From a bacterium (lineage in GTDB: Bacteria; Actinomycetota; Acidimicrobiia; Spongiisociales; ZC4RG35): a stretch of DNA of 34,138 bases. Location: positions 1-34,138 of the forward strand of contig JAHEIN010000011.1 in the NCBI GenBank assembly GCA_024639335.1, given 5' to 3'. The notes under the pieces are model-generated. The model ran no database searches. It was not told where the DNA came from and worked only from the letters and a program-made list of their open reading frames with translations. Each line of letters begins with the position of its first letter. Position 1 is the stretch's first letter. Positions 1 to 6,826 of this stretch are shown in pieces. A program made the translations under genes and the position numbers.

Positions 1-1208
1 CCGAATGTCGAGATCATGGAGAGGGGAAGCTCCTCGGAGTGGTCGACCACATCGCCGAGGCTCTCGCCCGAGGGCAACGCCGACTTGACCCAGCCGAAGC
101 ACCAGTCGGCGAAGAACAGGCGGCCGTCGAGCTCGGGGATGGCGCTCCCCCGATAGACCGGCCCTCCGGTGATCGAACAGGCCGGAGTCTCTGCGTGATT
201 CAACGGGAGCGCCGGCTCAACGAGATCCGTCTCGGGGGTTCCACCGTAGAAGTCGACCGGCCCCTCCTTGATCGGCCATCCGAAGTTGCGGCCCGGATCG
301 GAGATGGGAGCCGCGTTCAGTTCCTCGAAGTCCTCCTGGCCGACGTCGCCGATCCAGAGGACCGAGGTGGCGGCATCGATCGAGAACCGCCAGGGGTTGC
401 GCAAGCCCCAGGCGAACACCTCCGGGGCGCCGCCTCCCGACGCGAAGGGGTTGTCAGCCGGGATCGCATACGGCTTCGCCGAATCAACGTCGATCCGCAC
501 GATTGCGCCGAGAATCGTGTTCGGGTCCTGACCGTTCACACTTGCCCGCGCTCCGTCCCCCACCGACAGGTACAGCAGGCCGTCGGGGCCGAACTCGACG
601 TGGCCACCGTTGTGGCGGATCTTGTCGGCTTCGCGGTCGACGACCAAGAGCACAGACGCCGAGGACGGATCGAGCCGATCGTCGACCACCCGGTACTCGA
701 CGAGTTGATTGTCGTTGTCCGGCCGGGAATGAAACACGAATACCCGGTCGGGCTCGGACGGGTGGAACGCGAAACCCAGCAGACCCTGCTCGATTGAACC
801 CTGGTGCGCGACCTCGGAGAGATCGGCGAAAGGCTCCTCGGGCTTCACACCTTCTGGCCCTACTGCGTAGACCCTGCCGCCGCGTTCGACGACGAAGACA
901 CGGTCATCGCCGGTCCTGACTGCGAGCTCGACAGGCTCGGAGAACCCACCTGCGATCTCCGCCAAGGCGAGCCCCTCGAGCGGCGGAAGCGTCGTCGTCG
1001 TCGTTTCGAACACCGTGTTGGCCGTTGCCACCTGGGTCGTCGACACCGACGGCTGAGTGGTCGGCGAGGCGGTTGGCGGACTGGTCGTGGTCGCCACCGA
1101 GTCCTGGCTCACCGGTTGCTCGGCGGCCGCGCAGCCGGCGAGGAGCAGGGTGGCGCCGAGACCCAACAGGGCGAATCGCTTGGCGGCTCGACCGCATCCG
1201 GGGTCCAA
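1..1208 (-). CDS. PQQ-dependent glucose/sorbosone dehydrogenase-type lipoprotein (C-terminus off the left edge)
   Basis: This gene is absent from the ORF track because it runs off the window. The minus frame stays open from position 1208 to 1, about 402 codons. An in-frame TGA lies just upstream, so TTG at 1208 is the only start that leaves a full signal peptide. Residues 1-26 form a lipoprotein signal with lipobox LLLAGC (Cys26), followed by a Ser/Thr/Pro linker. The body carries motifs of the glucose/sorbosone dehydrogenase (YliI/Asd) beta-propeller: QGLLGFAFHP, GGHVEFGPDGLLYLSVGDGA, GLRNPWRFSID, LWIGDVGQ and GRNFGWPIKEG. Known members oxidise aldose sugars with PQQ outside the membrane; the substrate here is unknown. 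The gene begins 3 bp after the response-regulator stop, so the two are probably co-transcribed. No clear Shine-Dalgarno site is seen. Confidence 0.88.
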   Translation of the reverse strand, partial: MDPGCGRAAKRFALLGLGATLLLAGCAAAEQPVSQDSVATTTSPPTASPTTQPSVSTTQVATANTVFETTTTTLPPLEGLALAEIAGGFSEPVELAVRTGDDRVFVVERGGRVYAVGPEGVKPEEPFADLSEVAHQGSIEQGLLGFAFHPSEPDRVFVFHSRPDNDNQLVEYRVVDDRLDPSSASVLLVVDREADKIRHNGGHVEFGPDGLLYLSVGDGARASVNGQDPNTILGAIVRIDVDSAKPYAIPADNPFASGGGAPEVFAWGLRNPWRFSIDAATSVLWIGDVGQEDFEELNAAPISDPGRNFGWPIKEGPVDFYGGTPETDLVEPALPLNHAETPACSITGGPVYRGSAIPELDGRLFFADWCFGWVKSALPSGESLGDVVDHSEELPLSMISTF

Positions 1209-1211
1209 GAC

Positions 1212-1850
1212 TCAGATCAACTTGCGTTCCGCAGCCCACCGGGTGAGCTCGTTCCGGTTGGACAGCTGGAGCTTGCGCAACACCGAGGAGACGTGGGACT
1301 CGATCGTCTTGATCGAGATGAACAGCTCCTCGCCCGCCTCTCGATACGTGTAGCCCCGGGCAATGAGACGCAGCACCTCACGCTCTCGATCGGTGAGCTG
1401 GTCTAGCTCAGGGTCGATGTCCCCCACGGGCATCGCAGAGAATGCATCGAGTACGAACCCTGCAAGGCGGGGCGAGAACACCGCATCACCTGCGGCGACC
1501 CGTCGGATCGCATCTCCGAGTTCCTCGGCCGAGATCGATTTCGTGACGTACCCGCGTGCGCCGGAGCGAACGACAGCCACGACGTCATCGGAGGCGTCGG
1601 AGGCGCTCAGCGCGAGGAACTTGATGTCGGTGTCCTTGTAGGCAGCCGCCACCTCACGTCCACCGCCGCCGGGGAGGTGCACGTCCAAGAGCACGACATC
1701 CGGCTGACGCTCGCCGATCAACTCGATCGCAGCCTGCGTGTCGGAGGCCTCGCCGATCACGTCGACATCGTCTGGCAGGGCACCGCGAACCCCTGCACGA
1801 AACAAGTCGTGGTCGTCGACGATGAACACTCTGATCGTGTCATCCGGCAT
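1212..1850 (-). CDS. NarL/FixJ-family two-component response regulator
   Basis: This 212-aa regulator has an N-terminal receiver domain (about 5-120) with the acidic pair D12-D13, phosphoacceptor D56 (VVLLDVHLP) and conserved K104 (GYVTKS). A C-terminal LuxR-type helix-turn-helix (about 150-205) has LTDREREVLRLIARG and the recognition-helix region KTIESHVSSVLRKL. The layout is standard for a phosphorylation-controlled transcription activator. The start overlaps the end of the histidine-kinase gene by 11 bp, and the sugar-dehydrogenase gene follows 3 bp after its stop. The pair is therefore a cognate two-component system in one transcription unit. Its target genes cannot be read from the sequence. 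Confidence 0.96.
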   Translation of the reverse strand: MPDDTIRVFIVDDHDLFRAGVRGALPDDVDVIGEASDTQAAIELIGERQPDVVLLDVHLPGGGGREVAAAYKDTDIKFLALSASDASDDVVAVVRSGARGYVTKSISAEELGDAIRRVAAGDAVFSPRLAGFVLDAFSAMPVGDIDPELDQLTDREREVLRLIARGYTYREAGEELFISIKTIESHVSSVLRKLQLSNRNELTRWAAERKLI

Positions 1851-2988
1851 CGCTCTGGATCCTTTCGATTGGGACCGTCATTCTCCACTCCGTGCCTGTG
1901 CCGTCGGTCGATCTCACCGTGGCCTGTCCACCGAGCCCCTCCACTCGATCGATGATGGAGCTGCGGACACCCTGTCGGTCGGCCGGCACAGACCCGAGAT
2001 CGAATCCCGCACCTCGATCGCGAACATAGACCGCGAGAGACCCGCTCGCCGACTCGCCATAGACATCGATCTCATGGACGCCGGCATGGCGCGCGGCGTT
2101 GGTGATGGCTTCACCGGCCGCGGCGATCAGACCCGACACGGTCGGGGATGGCCCTGCATCTCCCACCACCACGACATCGATCGAGACCTCGAACCGATCC
2201 TCGACATCGGCCGCCGCCTGTTTCAAGCCTTCCTCGAATCCCGGATCGTTCGACGCCGCTGCCCCGAACAGCCAGTCTCTGAGCTCGCGTTCTTGGCGCC
2301 GAGCAGAGATCGTGACCTTCTGAGGGTCACCGGCATCCCGCTGGATCAAGGCAAGTGTCTGAAGGACAGAATCATGGAGGTGACGGCCGATGTCGGCGCG
2401 CTCTGATTCCCGAGCCGCCGACGCTCGCGCCTCGGCGACGGCGTCGTTTGCTGCGACCAACTGCTCTTCGGCCTGTCGCAGCACGTCGCCGATCCAGGCA
2501 ACGAGCACACCAACGCCCAGGTAGGCGAATATCAAGGTCGTCTGACCGATGATCTCTTGGAACGAGATGTCATCGACGATCGTCCCCAGCACGGTGACCA
2601 CCAGGACTCCCGCCGATACGAGTCCCTCGACTCGGCCTCGAAGCGCAGCGATCGCCACCACGATCAGCGGCAGCCCCCCGTAGAACGACGCTGTCGTGCC
2701 GGCGATATCTGGGGCGAACAAGCTGAGCACGCCGACGGCCAGATCGACCGCGAGCATCTCTCGGGACAGTGCACGTTCTGGATAGGCGACAACGGTGGCT
2801 GCCAACGCCCAGAGGAAACCGATCACGATCATCCCGATCACGTAGGCCGGGCGAACATCGGCGTCCCGGGCCAGCGTGACCGCTCCCAGGATCGCCATCC
2901 ACACCGCCGCGACGATGCGGGAGCCGGCAGCGATCCGGGCGAACGTCGAGTCGATACCCCCGTCGAATGTCGATCGGAACGGTTCCAT
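1840..2988 (-). CDS. Membrane-bound sensor histidine kinase, NarL-partner (HisKA_3) type
   Basis: The protein has 382 aa if it starts at the ATG of MEPFRSTF (2988). The track's longer form (start 3132) would run across the divergent lipoprotein gene and adds charged, non-membrane sequence. ATG 3027 is a second alternative. About six hydrophobic segments cover residues 25-166, with no large extracellular domain, so the signal is probably sensed in or near the membrane. A short coiled linker leads to the dimerisation/phosphoacceptor motif RHLHDSVLQTL (H205). The HATPase domain has the N-box GEAITNAARHAG (N297) and the G-box DRGAGFD. It overlaps its response regulator by 11 bp. The signal is unknown. 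Confidence 0.93.
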   Translation of the reverse strand: MEPFRSTFDGGIDSTFARIAAGSRIVAAVWMAILGAVTLARDADVRPAYVIGMIVIGFLWALAATVVAYPERALSREMLAVDLAVGVLSLFAPDIAGTTASFYGGLPLIVVAIAALRGRVEGLVSAGVLVVTVLGTIVDDISFQEIIGQTTLIFAYLGVGVLVAWIGDVLRQAEEQLVAANDAVAEARASAARESERADIGRHLHDSVLQTLALIQRDAGDPQKVTISARRQERELRDWLFGAAASNDPGFEEGLKQAAADVEDRFEVSIDVVVVGDAGPSPTVSGLIAAAGEAITNAARHAGVHEIDVYGESASGSLAVYVRDRGAGFDLGSVPADRQGVRSSIIDRVEGLGGQATVRSTDGTGTEWRMTVPIERIQSDAG

Positions 2989-2994
2989 GTTCCA

Positions 2995-3000
2995 ACGATA
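2995..3000 (-). promoter_or_regulatory. Candidate -10 box for a leaderless histidine-kinase transcript
   Basis: On the minus strand TATCGT (TANNNT type) ends exactly 6 nt before ATG 2988. That spacing would put transcription initiation on the A of the start codon. No convincing -35 and no Shine-Dalgarno site are visible. This is a pattern match only, but it supports 2988 as the start. Confidence 0.35.
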
Positions 3001-3075
3001 CGACCCAGGCCGACCGAATCCGGGCATCGTCAGGCGCACGAGACGGACAACACACCGGCAGTAGCCTCTTCGACG

Positions 3076-3936
3076 ATGTTGCGTGTCTTCGGGCTCATTG
3101 GGTTGTTTACTGCGGTGACCGCCTGCCAACAACAGCCGGTCGGAGTGGAGCCGACGATCCCCATCCCGACGGTCACGACCATCGCGTCGGTTGTCGAATC
3201 GACCGCAGCCACTCCAACGACCCCGAGCAACCGAGCCGACGACAGGTGCTTCGACCCTGATCCCCCTCTGGTCGACGACGGCTTCCTCGGGCGCTTCGAT
3301 AGCCAGGACAGCGACTCTCGCGCCCTTGCTGGTTTCAAATGGAGCGAGACCGGCGAGTGCGCAGCTCTGACCCTGTCGTTTCGCTCAGAGGCAGGTGCCC
3401 CGGCCGTGGACCCACCCGAGTTCCGGGCCGAGTATCTGCGCCATACGGCGGTCGTTCGTTTGGAACTCGGGTCGGGGATCGGCGAGTCGGCGGTATCGGA
3501 GCAGGCACTCGACACCGGCCTGCTGGAGACGGCTTTCGTTGCATTCGATCCGGCGGCCGACGCTCTGGTCGCAGACATCCACTTGGCAGCGGGTGCCACC
3601 GTGCGCGTCCGGCCGGTGTCGTCGCCCGCACGGATCATCGTCGAGATCGAATCGGATGGGAAGGCGGCGGCAGGCACCGCCACCGTGGGTGAGGCCGTTG
3701 TCCTTTTCGCCCCTGAGTCGTCACAGCCTCCGCTGCTGGTTCAAGGCTACGGTCGGTCCGGCCTGGAAGTCAGCAGCAGCTTCGAAGCGGGCAGCCGCGT
3801 CCTCGACGACACCATCATCCTCGGGCCATCGCCAACACGCTGGACGATATTCGAGTGGACGATTCGGGACTTTCAGCCAGGTCCGGTCGTCATCAGCGTT
3901 GGCGACGCCGCACCCGTGGAGTTCATCAGTCGGTGA
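3076..3936 (+). CDS. Lipoprotein with AMIN-like domain
   Basis: The true start is ATG 3076. The track's 2557 start only adds antisense sequence of the kinase gene. The 286-aa product begins with a short lipoprotein signal, lipobox AVTAC (Cys17), then a Thr/Ser/Pro linker to about residue 50. The body has the beta-rich pattern of actinobacterial AMIN-like domains: FKWSETGECAALTLSF, EYLRHTAVVRLELG, a central VADIHLAAGATVRVRPV and ARIIVEIES. These are usually exported proteins of unknown role, possibly binding cell-wall components. A TAGCCT hexamer 8 nt before the ATG could be its -10 box. It is divergent from the kinase gene, and its 3' end overlaps rimM by 11 bp. Confidence 0.8.
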   Translation: MLRVFGLIGLFTAVTACQQQPVGVEPTIPIPTVTTIASVVESTAATPTTPSNRADDRCFDPDPPLVDDGFLGRFDSQDSDSRALAGFKWSETGECAALTLSFRSEAGAPAVDPPEFRAEYLRHTAVVRLELGSGIGESAVSEQALDTGLLETAFVAFDPAADALVADIHLAAGATVRVRPVSSPARIIVEIESDGKAAAGTATVGEAVVLFAPESSQPPLLVQGYGRSGLEVSSSFEAGSRVLDDTIILGPSPTRWTIFEWTIRDFQPGPVVISVGDAAPVEFISR

Positions 3937-4435
3937 GCCCCGGTATCGGGTTGATGGTCACCGTCCCGGATTCGAGATCGACGGACGGGACCAGGTCGTG
4001 GACGAACGGCACTTCGAAACGAGCGCCGCCATCAGTGGCGATCTCCAGCCGAACCTGGGCGTGTCCCTCCACGATCCCCACGACCTTCCCGAGCGGTCGA
4101 CCGTCGAGATCGACCGCCTCGAGACCGATCATCTCGTCCGGCCAGTACTCGTCTTCGGCCAGAGTGCGGCGGTCCGCGGGATCGATCGTCAACTCATGGC
4201 CGCGCAGCAGTTCGGCGGCATCTCGGGTGTGGTGGTCCGCGAAACGGAGATGAATGCCCTTGTCGGCCTCGCGAACGTCGTCCACGACGAGGTCTGATCC
4301 GTCGGGACCGGGGAAACGAGCGCCGGCGACAAACCGGTCGGGATGGTCGCTCTCCACCCGGACAGTGACGTGACCACGCATGCCGTAGGGCTTTCCGATG
4401 AGCCCTACGAGAACCCGTTCAGTCGACGAACTCAA
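3926..4435 (-). CDS. rimM: 16S rRNA processing protein RimM
   Basis: RimM is a 30S assembly factor that binds ribosomal protein S19 and helps mature the 16S 3' domain. The N-terminal domain has VGLIGKPYGMRGHVTV. The C-terminal PRC-barrel begins near EYWPDEMIGLEAVD and contains FEVPFVHDLVPSVDLESG. I choose TTG 4435 (169 aa, normal for the family), which overlaps the end of khpA by 17 bp; the track's ATG 4507 would add about 24 residues lying inside khpA. It is the last gene of ffh-rpsP-khpA-rimM. trmD and rplS, often found after rimM, are absent here. Its stop overlaps the convergent lipoprotein gene. Confidence 0.95.
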   Translation of the reverse strand: MSSSTERVLVGLIGKPYGMRGHVTVRVESDHPDRFVAGARFPGPDGSDLVVDDVREADKGIHLRFADHHTRDAAELLRGHELTIDPADRRTLAEDEYWPDEMIGLEAVDLDGRPLGKVVGIVEGHAQVRLEIATDGGARFEVPFVHDLVPSVDLESGTVTINPIPGLTD

Positions 4436-4679
4436 CGCCCGCCGTGACTCCCTCTTCCTCCGCTGCCGCCTGTGCCACGGTGCGAATCGCCCGTGCAACA
4501 CGCCCACGGCGGCCGATCACCCGTCCGAGATCTCCCTTGGCGGTGCGAACCTCGGCGAGCACCTCGTCGGGCCCTTGCTCGATCATCGTGATCGAGACCT
4601 CGTCGGGCTTGGAGACGATCTGTTTGACGATGTAGCCGACTACGTCTTCGACGATCTTGCCGCTGTCGCTCACCGTCAT
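4419..4679 (-). CDS. khpA: KH-domain RNA-binding protein KhpA (YlqC family)
   Basis: This 86-aa protein consists of one KH domain with the RNA-binding loop GRRG inside DLGRVIGRRGRVARAIRT. The N-terminus (IVEDVVGYIVKQIVSKPDEV) matches the small KH proteins encoded between rpsP and rimM in many Gram-positives. In other species KhpA pairs with KhpB and binds many small RNAs and mRNAs. The start ATG overlaps the rpsP stop by 4 bp, indicating translational coupling. Size and position are typical of the family. Confidence 0.95.
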   Translation of the reverse strand: MTVSDSGKIVEDVVGYIVKQIVSKPDEVSITMIEQGPDEVLAEVRTAKGDLGRVIGRRGRVARAIRTVAQAAAEEEGVTAGVEFVD

Positions 4680-5044
4680 TCCTCCTCGGAGGCGTCGGCG
4701 TCGGCCTCTTCAACGCTCGGCTCATCGGCCGGCGTCTCATCAGCGACAGGCTCGGGCTTCGCACCGACGGTGTGGATCCTCCCGGCAGAGACCTTGAACT
4801 TGGACGTCACTCCGGAGATGTCGAGCAGCTTGGCGACGGCCTCGGTGGGCTGCACACCCTTCTTCAGCCAGTCGACGGCTTTCTCCTCGTCGATCTCGAT
4901 CAGCGACGGCTCCTCGCGGGGGTCGTATCGTCCGATCAGATCGATGTATCGGCCGTCACGCTGTCTGCGCCCGTCGATCACGACTATTCGGTAGTACGGG
5001 GACTTCTTCTTCCCCATGCGCGTCAGGCGCATCTTCACGGCCAT
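4676..5044 (-). CDS. rpsP: 30S ribosomal protein S16
   Basis: S16 is an early-binding 30S protein. The first ~85 residues are canonical: MAVKMRLTRMGKKKSPYYRI, then IDLIGRYDPREEPSLIEIDE and VDWLKKGVQPTEAVAKLL. The 122-aa product is longer than the usual 80-90 because of an acidic Glu/Ala/Asp tail (about 97-122); I recall similar acidic tails in actinobacterial S16 proteins. It starts 4 bp after the ffh stop and overlaps khpA by 4 bp. Confidence 0.98.
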   Translation of the reverse strand: MAVKMRLTRMGKKKSPYYRIVVIDGRRQRDGRYIDLIGRYDPREEPSLIEIDEEKAVDWLKKGVQPTEAVAKLLDISGVTSKFKVSAGRIHTVGAKPEPVADETPADEPSVEEADADASEEE

Positions 5045-5048
5045 CTGT

Positions 5049-6383
5049 TCACCTCTTGCCTCGTCGACCGGGGGCGAGCCCGGGCATCCCGGGGAGGCCC
5101 TTTCCTCCGGCCATCTGTTTCATCATCTTCTGTGCATCTGCGAATTGCTTGAGCAGACGGTTGACGTCCTGGGGCTTCGTTCCCGAGCCGTTCGCGATGC
5201 GACGCCGTCGGCTTCCGCCGATGATCTTTGGTTTGTGCCGTTCCTCGGGGGTCATCGAACGAATGATCGCTTCGACCCTGGCGAGATCCCGATCATCGAC
5301 ATCGACATCTTTGAGCGCGGAACCGGCGCCCGGGAGCATAGCAAGGATGTCCTTGAGAGGCCCCATCCGCTTGATCATCTGGAACTGATTGAGGAAGTCG
5401 TCGAGGGTGAACTCACCCTTGGCCATCTTCTTCACCGAGCGCTCGGCGTCTTCTTCGTCGATGTGCGACTCGGCCTTCTCGATGAGCGAGAGGACATCCC
5501 CCATCCCGAGGATCCGACCGGCCATCCGCTCGGGGTGGAAGGGTTCGAAGTCGTCGAGTCCCTCACCCACACCGGCGAACTTGATGGGAACACCGGTGAC
5601 TTCTCGTACGGAGATCGCCGCGCCTCCTCGGGCATCACCGTCGAGCTTGGAGAGGACGACTCCGGTCACTTTGGTCTGCTCAGAGAAACCGGTCGCCACG
5701 TTCACGGCGTCCTGGCCAGTCATGGCGTCGACGACCAGGAGCACCTCGTGAGGGGTCACCTCCTTCTCGATGTCGGCCAACTCCTTCATGAGGTCGGTGT
5801 CGATCTGGAGCCGGCCGGCTGTGTCGATCAGCACCACGTCGTGGCCTTGGCGCACCGCCTCTTTCATGGCGTTCTTGACCAGCTTGCGGGGACGGGAGGT
5901 TCGTTCGGTGTATACGGGAACACCGATCCGTTCACCGAGACGCTCCAGCTGGTCGATGGCGGCTGGGCGCTGGAGGTCGGCGGCGACGAGAAGCGGCTTC
6001 TTGCCATCGCCCTTGAGCCGCTTGGCGAGTTTGCCCGTCGAGGTGGTCTTTCCCGAGCCCTGGAGGCCGACCATGAGGATCGTGAGCGGCTTCGGGCCCT
6101 TGTTGAGTTCGGCGGTGCCTTCCCCCAGAGTCTTGATGAGCTCCTCGTGGACGATCTTGATGACCTGCTGCCCGGGTGTGAGGCTCTTCTGGACATCGGC
6201 TTCGAGCGCTCGATCTTTGATCCGGCCGAGCATGTTGCGGGCCACGCCGACGTTGACGTCTGCTTCGAGCAACGCGAGGCGCACCTCGCGGAGCGCCGCG
6301 TCGATGTCGGCCTCCGACAACTTGCCCTTGCTCCGCAGCCGCGTGAAAACGTCGTCGAATCGATCGGTGAGGGTGTCGAACAT
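5049..6383 (-). CDS. ffh: Signal recognition particle protein Ffh
   Basis: Ffh binds SRP RNA and signal peptides and docks with FtsY. The start is ATG 6383 (MFDTLTDRFDDVF, 444 aa); the track's 6437 start adds non-family residues. Domains in order are the N helical bundle (1-90), a G domain with Walker A GLQGSGKTT (about 106-114), DLQRPAAIDQL, DTAGRLQ and SKLDGDARGG, then a Met-rich M domain with MIKRMGPLKDILAMLPG and a C-terminal tail rich in Met, Gly and Lys. First gene of the operon with rpsP, khpA and rimM. The receptor gene ftsY is 12 kb away on the same strand. I did not find a convincing SRP RNA gene nearby. Confidence 0.98.
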   Translation of the reverse strand: MFDTLTDRFDDVFTRLRSKGKLSEADIDAALREVRLALLEADVNVGVARNMLGRIKDRALEADVQKSLTPGQQVIKIVHEELIKTLGEGTAELNKGPKPLTILMVGLQGSGKTTSTGKLAKRLKGDGKKPLLVAADLQRPAAIDQLERLGERIGVPVYTERTSRPRKLVKNAMKEAVRQGHDVVLIDTAGRLQIDTDLMKELADIEKEVTPHEVLLVVDAMTGQDAVNVATGFSEQTKVTGVVLSKLDGDARGGAAISVREVTGVPIKFAGVGEGLDDFEPFHPERMAGRILGMGDVLSLIEKAESHIDEEDAERSVKKMAKGEFTLDDFLNQFQMIKRMGPLKDILAMLPGAGSALKDVDVDDRDLARVEAIIRSMTPEERHKPKIIGGSRRRRIANGSGTKPQDVNRLLKQFADAQKMMKQMAGGKGLPGMPGLAPGRRGKR

Positions 6384-6424
6384 GTGTCGGGAACGGTAGT
6401 ACTGGTCACGGCGTGCGCCGTACG

Positions 6425-6480
6425 CCTCATGTCCCACGCCTCACGTCCCACGCCTCACGCTCCACGCCGAACGCTCCACG
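6425..6480. repeat. Tandem repeat, four 14-bp units
   Basis: Four contiguous 14-mers are visible: CCTCATGTCCCACG, CCTCACGTCCCACG, CCTCACGCTCCACG and CCGAACGCTCCACG. Neighbouring units differ at one or two positions, which fits stepwise duplication and drift. The array lies 41 bp upstream of the ffh start codon. Function is unknown; it could be a neutral minisatellite or a site affecting ffh transcription. Confidence 0.85.
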
Positions 6481-6660
6481 CTCCGACGCGGCTGTGGGAG
6501 TCGGGCCACCGCTCCTACCGATGTTCTTGGGTCGGCGCTGCCACCCGACCTCAACGTGGAAATCCGGCGAGCCGCGCAATGGTGACGACGCAAGAACAGA
6601 GGGGAAACCTGGGTCACACCCGGCGGCAGCGACTCCGCTGTCACATCGAGTGGAGGACCG

Positions 6661-6733
6661 TTCCTGTGACGGAGGCCGCAACCCGCAACCAACCCGGACC
6701 GCCGACCACACACACGAATCGACGTCACAAGAA
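6661..6733. repeat. Inverted repeat, long-loop member of the TTCTTGTGACG family
   Basis: The left arm TTCCTGTGACG (6661-6671) and right arm CGTCACAAGAA (6723-6733) pair with one mismatch around a 51-nt interior. The right arm is identical to those at 17343-17353 and 18122-18132. The interior is not similar to the other two copies, so this may be a diverged or interrupted member. Confidence 0.55.
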
Positions 6734-6773
6734 CACGATCACCACCAACGAGAACGCGCTGAGCGACCGCTCT

Positions 6774-6803
6774 CTTTTTCCGATAGAGGTCTCTCGGTAG
6801 CCT
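6774..6803 (+). promoter_or_regulatory. Candidate ppc promoter
   Basis: TAGCCT at 6798-6803 fits a TANNNT -10 box. A T-rich hexamer (TTTTTC) lies 17 bp upstream in the -35 position. The resulting start would give a short leader before ATG 6827, with GAAAGG as a weak ribosome site. This is a pattern match only. Confidence 0.3.
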
Positions 6804-6826
6804 CGTTCAGACTTGAAAGGTCGGGG

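Larger units (their letters stand above)
6384..6826. other. 443-bp divergent spacer between ffh and ppc
   Basis: No convincing gene lies here. The open frames across it are extensions of ppc or antisense frames of ffh. It must hold the ffh and ppc promoters. It contains a 4 x 14-bp tandem repeat near the ffh side, a long-loop inverted repeat at 6661-6733 and a candidate ppc promoter. I looked for an SRP RNA and could not identify one. Confidence 0.7.

Noticed and set aside
904-1239. 111-aa minus-strand frame starting ATG in MGCGTQV
   Set aside because: It is out of frame with the dehydrogenase lipoprotein, whose signal peptide and propeller motifs read cleanly in another frame from TTG 1208.
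5016-6800. 594-aa plus-strand open frame opposite ffh
   Set aside because: It is antisense to the intact ffh gene, low-complexity in places and has no family resemblance; long antisense frames are common at this GC content.
6384-6826. SRP RNA or other structured RNA next to ffh
   Set aside because: I could not find the conserved SRP tip-loop sequence or a long paired rod; a covariance-model search would be needed to settle it.
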